From Opitutales bacterium (GTDB lineage: Bacteria; Verrucomicrobiota; Verrucomicrobiia; Opitutales; Opitutaceae), in NCBI GenBank assembly GCA_021772595.1, contig JAJFLS010000168.1:1-23817 (forward strand): DNA of 23,817 nt, read 5' to 3'. The notes beneath the pieces were generated by a model. That model was not told the origin of the DNA, did not search any database, and worked only from the letters and a program-made list of their open reading frames with translations. Made by a program: the position numbers and the translations under genes. Positions 14,439 through 21,077 of the stretch are shown one piece after another (positions within the stretch are counted from its first letter, which is position 1; the number at the start of each line of letters is the position of its first letter).

Positions 14439-14467
14439 GGCGACGACCTCCGGGCGTGCCGCGTCGG
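14435..14467 (+). repeat. GTAG-headed repeat overlapping the uxuA stop codon
   Basis: GTAGGGCGACGACCTCCGGG starts at 14435 and the unit ends near 14467. CGACG (14441-14445) pairs with CGTCG (14462-14466). The TAG of the head is the uxuA stop codon. The interior is GC-rich and can form a second small stem. Confidence 0.55.
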
Positions 14468-14540
14468 TTAAATCCAGCTAAGGCGATGCAGACCGTCCCG
14501 CTGTCGTGCATACGCGTCAACTTAAGTGTTTTTTCAATCT

Positions 14541-14615
14541 GTAGGAGCCTGATTGCAGGCGATAATTTTCGTTGCCATTACCCAATGAATTAATCGCCTG
14601 CAAGCAGGCTCCTAC
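14541..14615. repeat. REP-like inverted pair (BIME-like)
   Basis: GTAGGAGCCTGATTGCAGGC plus GAT (14541-14563) faces ATCGCCTGCAAGCAGGCTCC plus TAC (14593-14615); the arms are inverted repeats with one mismatch. Each arm is itself a small hairpin (GCCTGC/GCAGGC type). It lies between the convergent uxuA and TauD-type genes. An outer pair of imperfect arms, GCATACGCGTCAACTTAAG near 14505 and an inverted relative near 14637-14655, frames it. Confidence 0.75.
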
Positions 14616-14687
14616 ACTCGGCGAACCGTCGCTTTCTGTTAAGCTGACCCCTATGCGCTCAGCAGAATCCATCCCCACCCTCGACTA

Positions 14688-15566
14688 TTAATACGGCCGG
14701 TCTCCGGAAATCGTCACGCGGAGCATTTCGCGGCGGTGGCCAGTGTAGTCGTTTAGCGCGTAATGCATCACGCTGCGGTTGTCCCAAAACGCGACCGATC
14801 CACGAGCCCATCGGAAGCGACAAGTAAACGCCTCCCGGCTCGCATGCTTTAAAAGAAAACGCAGCAGAGGCATGCTCTCCCGCCGGGTCATATTCTTGAA
14901 GCGGACCGTGAACGTGCCATTGATGAAAAGTCCTTTGCGCCCGGTCTCGGGGTGGGTTCGAACGACCGGATGCTCTGTTTGCTCCAGAGCCTTCTCGCTT
15001 GTTTCGACATCCATGTTTCGCCAATTCGTCAGAGATCGACCATGCGGACCGAACGGGCCTTCGGCGGTGTGAATTGCGGTCAGCCCATCAAGCATCTCGC
15101 GCATTCCGCTAGAAAGCGTCTCGTAGGCGACATACTGGTTGGCGAACAAGGTGTCGCCCCCAAACGGCGGCACTTCAACCGCATAGAGAACAGAACCCAA
15201 AGCCGGACTCTTCTGATGCGTAACGTCGGAATGCCACACGCCGCCAAAATTCATACCCTTCTCGTCGGCTTCTTTCAAAATCCGGATAATTTCAGGATGC
15301 TCCTCCGTGCCCTTGACGAAATCGTGCTCTTCCAGCTCCCCGAATTGCCGCGAAAAGTCGATTTGCTGCTGAGGCGTGAGTGATTGCTCGCGAAAGAAAA
15401 TCACGAGATGATCCAATAGCGCGGCTCGCAGATCTTCGACTGTTTCGTCGGCAAGTTTTTGGGACAAATCCACGCCCTGAACTTCGGCTCCCAACGCGCC
15501 GGAAATCGGAGCGACTTCAAAGTTTCGATACGCGGTGTTTCGATGGCCTGGAGATTCGGTTGTCAT
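14688..15566 (-). CDS. TauD/TfdA family Fe(II)/2-oxoglutarate dioxygenase
   Basis: The chosen ATG at 15566 gives 292 residues, close to TauD (283); a TTG further upstream at 15602 is possible but less likely. The family uses Fe(II), O2 and 2-oxoglutarate to hydroxylate a substrate next to sulfonate, sulfate or phenoxy groups, leading to its cleavage. The iron ligands are complete: GVWHSDVTH gives His112 and Asp114, and NRSVMHYALND gives His268. RVTISGDRPY provides the 2-oxoglutarate Arg283, exactly 15 residues after the second His as in TauD. HLVIFFREQSLTPQQQIDF and PPFGGDTLFANQYVAY are further family blocks. No taurine ABC transporter is adjacent. The partner on the same strand is the S1 sulfatase 203 bp upstream, so an organosulfur role is plausible (inference). 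Confidence 0.9.
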   Translation of the reverse strand: MTTESPGHRNTAYRNFEVAPISGALGAEVQGVDLSQKLADETVEDLRAALLDHLVIFFREQSLTPQQQIDFSRQFGELEEHDFVKGTEEHPEIIRILKEADEKGMNFGGVWHSDVTHQKSPALGSVLYAVEVPPFGGDTLFANQYVAYETLSSGMREMLDGLTAIHTAEGPFGPHGRSLTNWRNMDVETSEKALEQTEHPVVRTHPETGRKGLFINGTFTVRFKNMTRRESMPLLRFLLKHASREAFTCRFRWARGSVAFWDNRSVMHYALNDYTGHRREMLRVTISGDRPY

Positions 15567-15611
15567 TTCGCTAGAATAATTTTTGCAGGGGCTATCTATC
15601 AAACGGGCTCC

Positions 15612-15695
15612 AAAGGTAGGGCTGACTATCCTTAGTCAGCCGTCTCAGCGGAAGGCCACTTGTGCGGCTGCTTAGGGATAAGCAGCCCTACCTTT
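15612..15695. repeat. REP-like inverted pair with two self-folding arms
   Basis: The outer arms AAAGGTAGGGCTG (15612-15624) and CAGCCCTACCTTT (15683-15695) are perfect 13-bp inverted repeats. Each half also folds: GCTGACTA-tcct-TAGTCAGC on the left and GGCTGCTTA-ggga-TAAGCAGCC on the right. The hairpin and outer-arm pairings compete for the same bases, so two alternative folds exist. It lies between the sulfatase and TauD-type genes. Confidence 0.75.
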
Positions 15696-15769
15696 TCTCG
15701 AGCATTGAGTAGCGTCCGGGCACCGTCCTGGACGAAAAACGTAGATCATAGTAATTATCGGACATTCGG

Positions 15770-17191
15770 TTAAGGGCTCTCGATTCGCGCCGCGAGCTGA
15801 TCGGGCAAGGAATCCGCCGTATCCGTTTCGTGGGCATTTATCATTTTAAGCAATCGCTCAACGATATCGGGATGAACATCCGCGACGTCGTGGGCTTCAG
15901 AGATATCCGTCTCGAGATTGTAAAGCTCTGGCTTGTCGAGATGGACGACCTTGCCGTAGTTGATCGGCTCGCGTTGCTGCACGTGCAGTTTCCAGGGACC
16001 CGATCGAACCGCGTGCAGTTTCGCTCGCGCCCAGTAGTGGAATGTATTTCGAGGACTTTTCCCCTCCCCGAACAAGACAGGAGACAGATCATAGCCATCC
16101 ATTTTCCTATCCGTCGGAGCCTTCACTCCGGCGATGGCCGCGAAACTCGGCAGCAAATCGAGAGTCGAGCCTAGCTCGGTCACCACGCCCGATTCCAGTC
16201 TTCCCGGCCCCCAGAAGATCGTGGGCACGCGCTGCCCGCCTTCGAAGGTGGTCCCCTTCCCCGCCCGGAGCGGCCCGGCGGATCCGCCGTGGGTCTTAAA
16301 CGCCAGCCATGGGCCATTGTCGGTGGTGAAGACGACAATCGTTTTCTTGTCGAGTTTAAGATCCCGCAGCGTTTGCAGCACTTGGCCGACGCTCCAGTCG
16401 ATCTCCTGCAGCACGTCGCCATAGGTTCCGCGAATGCTACTGCCGCGGAATTTGTCGGACGCGAAAAGCGGGATATGCGGCAGAGAATGGGCGAGGTAGA
16501 GAAAGAAGGGTTTCTTCTTGTTGGCCTTGATGTACTCGACCGCCTTCTCGGTGTAGCGACGCGTGATTGTATTCTGATTTGCAGGACGCTCGATGATCTT
16601 CGCGTCTTCCATCAGAGGAACATTGTAGTTATTGGTATCCGCATAGAAATGCGGATTCTCGGCTTCCAATCTGTAGTTCGGAAGCCCTTTAACTGGGTCC
16701 ATGTCATTCGAGTAAGGAATGCCATAGTAGGAATCGAAGCCTTGAGCGATGGGCAGAAACTGCGGCAAGTGGCCGAGATGCCATTTCCCGACGGCGCCGG
16801 TCGCGTAGTTCTTTTGCTTCAACACTTCTGCGATCGTAATTTCACCCGTCGGCAACCCCCCCGCGGAATCAGGAAAGAGCACGACGCGCGCCGCGGAGCT
16901 CATGCCATTGCGAATCGGATACCGGCCCGTCAGCAAACCCGCCCGGCTCGGCGTGCACACTGGATCGGCGACGTAGAACTGGGTCCATTTCTGTCCCTCC
17001 TCCGCCATGCGGTCGAGGTGCGGCGTCTTGATAGTCGGGTTTCCGAAACAGCTCAAATCGCCATAGCCAAGATCGTCGCAGAAAATAACTACGAAATTAG
17101 TCTGCGCGTCGGCCGCTCTCGCAAACGCGATTGCGGACAGGAATAAGATCAGAATTCGCATGTGGGATATCGGAAATATTGGGGATTTCAT
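15770..17191 (-). CDS. Arylsulfatase family protein (S1, formylglycine sulfatase), exported
   Basis: The protein has 473 residues from ATG 17191; an internal ATG at 17161 would give a shorter leader. The signal peptide is the hydrophobic run ILILFLSAIAFARAADA (about residues 13-29). The mature enzyme starts TNFVVIFCDDLGYGDLSCFG, giving the two calcium-binding Asp (39-40). CTPSRAGLLTGR (79-90) is the sulfatase signature whose Cys79 is turned into formylglycine by a maturase. VGKWHLGHLPQF adds the Lys/His pair, and FTTDNGPW the second metal site (Asp/Asn). It should remove sulfate esters from a sugar or aryl compound in the periplasm or outside. The length is typical. PVC bacteria often carry many such genes for marine sulfated polysaccharides. 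The exact S1 subfamily cannot be given by eye. Confidence 0.93.
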   Translation of the reverse strand: MKSPIFPISHMRILILFLSAIAFARAADAQTNFVVIFCDDLGYGDLSCFGNPTIKTPHLDRMAEEGQKWTQFYVADPVCTPSRAGLLTGRYPIRNGMSSAARVVLFPDSAGGLPTGEITIAEVLKQKNYATGAVGKWHLGHLPQFLPIAQGFDSYYGIPYSNDMDPVKGLPNYRLEAENPHFYADTNNYNVPLMEDAKIIERPANQNTITRRYTEKAVEYIKANKKKPFFLYLAHSLPHIPLFASDKFRGSSIRGTYGDVLQEIDWSVGQVLQTLRDLKLDKKTIVVFTTDNGPWLAFKTHGGSAGPLRAGKGTTFEGGQRVPTIFWGPGRLESGVVTELGSTLDLLPSFAAIAGVKAPTDRKMDGYDLSPVLFGEGKSPRNTFHYWARAKLHAVRSGPWKLHVQQREPINYGKVVHLDKPELYNLETDISEAHDVADVHPDIVERLLKMINAHETDTADSLPDQLAARIESP

Positions 17192-17296
17192 TTAATGGAG
17201 ATACGCAATAATTGCTTCCTCGAGGGAAAAGGCCAATCATTATCTTAGAGGGTGCTTGGGGAGGTCTTAGATAATGCACTATAAATACGTAAAAAG

Positions 17297-17392
17297 GTAG
17301 GGCCTGATTACCAGGCAGGCCGCGTAGGTTGATCATTGCTTACGCAAGCGGACCGCCGACCCATCTGCGGTCTTCGCAAGCTAAGCCCCTAC
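17297..17392. repeat. Divergent GTAG-headed repeat pair
   Basis: GTAGGGCCTGATTACCAGGC starts at 17297 and continues AGGCC. The far end, read on the minus strand from 17392, is GTAGGGGCTTAGCTTGCGAA, so both outer ends carry GTAG facing inward. Between them, GCTTA..GACCGC (17338-17356) faces GCGGTC..TAAGC (17367-17386) as an imperfect large hairpin. It lies in the 221-bp gap between the sulfatase and LysR genes. Confidence 0.6.
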
Positions 17393-17412
17393 ATTTACCA
17401 AGCGAGCATCAT

Positions 17413-18321
17413 TCAGCCCACTCCCTCGCAGACGCTTTCGCAGAGTCCTATGAAGGTTTCCTCCATTAAGGACAATTGGCGCCCTTTTAGATAGCAGACG
17501 CCCCAATCGCGTTTGAGCTTTTTTCGGCCGAGCCCGAGTAGAAAGAGCGATCCCTCGTCGACTTCCTTCTGCACGATCCATGGAGCGAGCACTCCTACTC
17601 CCAGACCAATTTTCACCAGCTCTTTGATCGCCTCCATACTGCCCAACTCGATGACGTTCGAAAGATCATGGCCTTCGCGGCGAAAGTGCTTCCTAACGAG
17701 ATCGAAGGTGTAGCTTTTCTTGCTGTAAACGACATAGGGCTGATCTTCGATTTCGTTTAGCGGCGCGATCTTGCGTTTCGCCCATGGATGCATCGGAGAA
17801 ACGACGAACTGAAGTGAATCGCTGAATACAGTTTGATAATGAACGTCGTCCAGGCCCGGAGGGATGAGAGTAAACGCGATATCGACTTCATTCGCCCGGA
17901 GAAGATCGATCAGCTCTTTGGAATCGTCGGGAACAATCGACAGTTGGCAATTGGGGAAGCTCTGGCGGAACTCGCGAATCACAGTCGGCAGGATGTATCG
18001 GCAAGCGGTCGAGCCCGCTCCGATCCGAAGGCGGCCAGAGCCCCATTTGCTCAGTAAATCGATTTCGTTTCGAACGTTTTGCATCTGCCGTATCATCCGA
18101 TCGACCGTGGCCAGGAGCGTTTCTCCCGCTTGAGTGAGATGGATTTTGCGACCCAATCTGCTTATTAGTGAGCAATCCAAGTCTTTCTCGAGAGCCTTAA
18201 TCGAATGGCTGATAGCTGATTGGGTGAGGTTCAACTGCTTCGCCGCAAGCGTGAAACTCCCCGTTCGGGCTAATGTTTGGAAGGCAAGGAGTTGCCTACT
18301 GTCTAAAATATCTTCGCGCAT
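17413..18321 (-). CDS. LysR family transcriptional regulator
   Basis: The chosen ATG at 18321 gives 302 residues; a TTG start at 18342 would add seven. The N-terminal winged helix-turn-helix (residues 4-63) is classical: LDSRQLLAFQTLARTGSFTL, AAKQLNLTQSAISHSIKALE and LTQAGETLL. The rest is the periplasmic-binding-protein-like effector domain, opening with GRLRIGAGSTACRYILPTVI. It is divergently placed to the nitrate sensor/transporter operon with under 100 bp between, the standard geometry for a LysR protein controlling its neighbour. Control of nitrate assimilation is therefore the best guess, though the sulfatase/TauD side is also close. A 10-bp inverted repeat in the gap (18343-18368) is a candidate binding site. 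The effector is unknown. Confidence 0.9.
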   Translation of the reverse strand: MREDILDSRQLLAFQTLARTGSFTLAAKQLNLTQSAISHSIKALEKDLDCSLISRLGRKIHLTQAGETLLATVDRMIRQMQNVRNEIDLLSKWGSGRLRIGAGSTACRYILPTVIREFRQSFPNCQLSIVPDDSKELIDLLRANEVDIAFTLIPPGLDDVHYQTVFSDSLQFVVSPMHPWAKRKIAPLNEIEDQPYVVYSKKSYTFDLVRKHFRREGHDLSNVIELGSMEAIKELVKIGLGVGVLAPWIVQKEVDEGSLFLLGLGRKKLKRDWGVCYLKGRQLSLMEETFIGLCESVCEGVG

Positions 18322-18342
18322 GAATGTTTCTAATCGGTTCAA

Positions 18343-18368
18343 TGAAATAAATGAAATTATTTATTTCA
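18343..18368. promoter_or_regulatory. 10-bp inverted repeat in the LysR/nitrate operon gap
   Basis: TGAAATAAAT (18343-18352) and ATTTATTTCA (18359-18368) form a perfect dyad with a 6-nt spacer. It lies 22 bp upstream of the LysR ATG and overlaps the first possible start of the nitrate-binding protein gene. An AT-rich dyad in a divergent LysR gap fits a regulator site (inference). Confidence 0.5.
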
Positions 18369-19538
18369 AGGAATTTTCGGAAGTGGCGCGAAGATCGCTT
18401 AAACGGAGCCGTGAGTCGTGATGATCAGGAATTCTCTAAGACGGGAACCGTTTCCCTGTCTAAGTATGCGAAGCGAAGGGTGACCCTCGATATCGGCTTC
18501 GTCAGCCTTGTCGACGCCGCTCCGCTTTTCGTCGCTCTCGACAATGGTTTTTTCCGCAAGCATGGATTGAAGGTTAAGCTCCATCGCGAAATCGGCTGGG
18601 CATCGATTTGGCAGAAAATGATCTACGGTGTGCTCGATGCCGCCCACGCGCTTTGCCCGATGCTGTTTTCATCAACGCTCGGGCTCGAGTCGATTCCTAC
18701 GCCCTGTCTCACCGGCATCATTCTAAGCAGAGGCGGATGCGCGATCACGCTATCCATGGAGCTCAGAAAACGGGGCGTGCACGACGCCACTACTTTGGCG
18801 TTCGACATTCGGAAAAACCAGGTATTCCGGACGTACACGTTTGCGACCGTTTATCCGCATTCCGCGCAAACGTCCCTTCTTTACGAATGGCTCACCAAGG
18901 CGGGAATCGATCCCGATCGCGATATTCGGCTTGTAACGCTCCCTCCAAACCAGATGCAACGCAATTTGGCAGCGGGCAACATTGACGGGTTCTGCGCGGG
19001 TGAACCTTGGCCGAGCTTAGCGATCGCTCAAGGAGTGGGCTGGTCTCCCGCGACGTCGGCCGACATTCACCCAGGTCATCCGGGAAAAGCGCTAATGGTT
19101 AAGGAATCCTTCGCCGAAGAACGCCATGAGGAGCATATCGCAATGATCGCGGCATTGGTGGAAGCGTGCGTGTACTGCGACGATCCAGCAAACCGGGAAT
19201 CGATCTCCCGCAGCCTCTCGATCGCCAGTCGGCTCAACTGCGACGCCTCGCTCATCTCGGATTGCCTGTCACCTGAATTCGACTACGGAATGGGCAGGGT
19301 CGAGTCGATGTCGAATTTTCTATATTTCGGCAGAAATGGCTCAACCACGCCAAGCGCGTCAGAAGTCGATTGGATTCTCGATTCGATCAGGATTCATCAA
19401 AAGGATTTACCGCCTTATGATACGCAGGCCATCGGCGATCGTGTAGTCAGATCTGACTTGCACGATGAGGCGTTGAAGCGCTTGGGCATCTCGAACCCGA
19501 AAGAATCCAGCGTTGCCATTCACCAGACCAATTTCTGA
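18351..19538 (+). CDS. NrtA/CmpA/NasS-like nitrate-binding protein, no signal peptide
   Basis: The longest form has 395 residues from ATG 18351. The family-like part begins near residue 42 (RRVTLDIGFVSLVDAAPLFV), so the in-frame GTG at 18411 (375 residues) is also possible and would free the divergent gap for promoters. The sequence follows NrtA/CmpA: ALDNGFFRKHGLKVKLHREI, GWASIWQKMIYGVLDAAHAL, TLPPNQMQRNLAAGNIDGFC and AGEPW (residues 216-220, a family motif). Neither start gives a secretion signal or lipobox, so the protein probably stays in the cytosol as a nitrate/nitrite sensor like NasS rather than serving an ABC importer; no permease or ATPase gene follows. NasS normally sequesters the antiterminator NasT, which is not in the window. 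The NarK-type gene follows after 21 bp. Confidence 0.85.
   Translation: MKLFISRNFRKWREDRLNGAVSRDDQEFSKTGTVSLSKYAKRRVTLDIGFVSLVDAAPLFVALDNGFFRKHGLKVKLHREIGWASIWQKMIYGVLDAAHALCPMLFSSTLGLESIPTPCLTGIILSRGGCAITLSMELRKRGVHDATTLAFDIRKNQVFRTYTFATVYPHSAQTSLLYEWLTKAGIDPDRDIRLVTLPPNQMQRNLAAGNIDGFCAGEPWPSLAIAQGVGWSPATSADIHPGHPGKALMVKESFAEERHEEHIAMIAALVEACVYCDDPANRESISRSLSIASRLNCDASLISDCLSPEFDYGMGRVESMSNFLYFGRNGSTTPSASEVDWILDSIRIHQKDLPPYDTQAIGDRVVRSDLHDEALKRLGISNPKESSVAIHQTNF
18384..18399 (+). promoter_or_regulatory. Sigma-54-like promoter sequence (weak call)
   Basis: TGGCGCGAAGATCGCT has GG and GC exactly 10 bp apart and agrees with TGGCACG-N4-TTGCW at all but two fixed positions. It would start transcription near 18410, at the possible GTG start of the nitrate-binding protein. 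Such matches also occur by chance. Confidence 0.25.
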
Positions 19539-19559
19539 AAAATTTTTCATCAAACTGCT

Positions 19560-21041
19560 ATGTCTAGAAAAGTCATCAATCTCAGAAAGCTATCCGATCC
19601 CCGGATCTTTACGCTGCATATCACATGGTTCGCATTTTTCCTTACCTTTGTGATGTGGTTCAATCACGCCCCGCTTAGGGATGCGATAATGGCGACGTTC
19701 GAGATGAGCAAAGCCCAGTGGAAAGCTCTCTTGATTCTGAACGTCGCGATGACGATTCCCGCCCGAATCGTCATCGGCATGCTCGTGGACAAGTTCGGCC
19801 CAAGGCATATCTTCAGCGGACTGCTGATTGCAGCGGGGGGACTCTGCACGTTCTTCGCGTATTCAAGTTCCTATGAAATGCTGGCCCTTGCCCGCTTGAT
19901 GATGGGTTTCATAGGAGCAGGATTCGTAATCGGCATTCGAATGATCGGAGAATGGTTTCCCGCCAAGCAGGTCGGGCTAGCCGAGGGAATATATGGCGGC
20001 TGGGGGAATTTCGGATCGGCGGCTTCCGCTTGGGCGCTTCCGGGCTTGACTTGGGGGATCGCTCATTTCTTCGGAGGAGACGAAGCCTGGCGCTATTCGA
20101 TTCTGGCCACCGGCGCGTTGGCCTTCTGTTACGGTTTCTTCTTTTTCAAAAAGGCCCGCAACACCCCAAAAGGCTCTACCTATTTCAAGCCCAAGAAGAA
20201 CGGCGGCTTGGAAGTTTCGAGCAAAGGCGATCTCTACTTTCTGCTTTGCATGAACGTTCCCATGTACGCTTGCTTGGCAGTCCTCGCCTGGAAGCTTTCG
20301 CCAACTGGAGTGGACTTGATCAGCCAAGGCGCGACCAAATTGATCTATCTCTCGCTCGCCGCGCTGTTCCTAATTCAAATGCTGCAGATTATCGTAGTCA
20401 ATAAAGCGATGCTTAAAAATGGAACTGACGAAACGCAGCGCTACAAGTTTTGCCAAGTCGCGATATTGGAAATCAACTATTTCGTCACATTCGGCTCCGA
20501 ACTGGCAGTCGTGTCGATGCTCCCGGGATTTTTCATAGATACCTTCGGACTGGATCCCTTTATGGCCGGATTATTTGGAGGCGGCTTCGCTTTGATGAAT
20601 TTGGTCGCTCGGCCTCTTGGCGGATTGGTATCCGATAAATTCGGACGGCGCAAGAGCATGCTTATTTTCATATGCGGCTTAGCAGTCGGCTATTCTCTCA
20701 TGGGGCAAGTCCAAAGCAACTGGCCTATCGGTCTAGTCGTAGCAGCAATCATGCTGTGCTCCTTTTTCGTCCAATCAGGCGAAGGCGCGGTATTCGCGAT
20801 CGTTCCGCTCATCAAGCGAAGACTATCGGGCCAGATCGCAGGAATGGTCGGCGCCTACGGAAACGTCGGGGCGGTAACGTTTCTTACCATTTACAGTTTC
20901 GTCGATGCCCAAACCTTCTTTATGGTGATTGGCGGATCCTCCGTTCTCGCATTCGGAGCGTCATTCTTCCTGGAAGAACCCACTGGACATACAGCGGAGA
21001 TTCTTCCTGATGGAACCGTGCAGATGATCAAGGTAGCTTGA
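19560..21041 (+). CDS. NarK-type nitrate/nitrite transporter (MFS, NNP family)
   Basis: The 493-residue protein has about 12 membrane helices and starts at ATG 19560, 21 bp after the sensor gene. It carries both nitrate signatures of the NNP family: AEGIYGGWGNFGSAASAW (about residues 141-158) in helix 5 and GQIAGMVGAYGNVGAVTFL near residue 440 in the second half. Helix 2 ends with IPARIVIGMLVDKFGPR, containing a conserved Arg (Arg69) and the MFS loop motif; the matching loop VSDKFGRRKS occurs in the second half. It moves nitrate in, or exchanges nitrate and nitrite, across the inner membrane. The genes around it indicate assimilation rather than respiration. It is probably translated from one operon with the flanking genes; the kinase gene begins 36 bp downstream. 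Confidence 0.93.
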   Translation: MSRKVINLRKLSDPRIFTLHITWFAFFLTFVMWFNHAPLRDAIMATFEMSKAQWKALLILNVAMTIPARIVIGMLVDKFGPRHIFSGLLIAAGGLCTFFAYSSSYEMLALARLMMGFIGAGFVIGIRMIGEWFPAKQVGLAEGIYGGWGNFGSAASAWALPGLTWGIAHFFGGDEAWRYSILATGALAFCYGFFFFKKARNTPKGSTYFKPKKNGGLEVSSKGDLYFLLCMNVPMYACLAVLAWKLSPTGVDLISQGATKLIYLSLAALFLIQMLQIIVVNKAMLKNGTDETQRYKFCQVAILEINYFVTFGSELAVVSMLPGFFIDTFGLDPFMAGLFGGGFALMNLVARPLGGLVSDKFGRRKSMLIFICGLAVGYSLMGQVQSNWPIGLVVAAIMLCSFFVQSGEGAVFAIVPLIKRRLSGQIAGMVGAYGNVGAVTFLTIYSFVDAQTFFMVIGGSSVLAFGASFFLEEPTGHTAEILPDGTVQMIKVA

Positions 21042-21077
21042 GCCGTAATCGACGATCGCATTGAGCGTACTGGATAT

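Noticed and set aside
16289..17146. Plus-strand frame of 285 codons opposite the sulfatase gene
   Set aside because: It is antisense of a well-conserved sulfatase and shows no domain.
18351..19538. Call as the substrate-binding part of a nitrate ABC importer
   Set aside because: No signal peptide, lipobox, permease or ATPase is present, so a cytosolic sensor is more likely.
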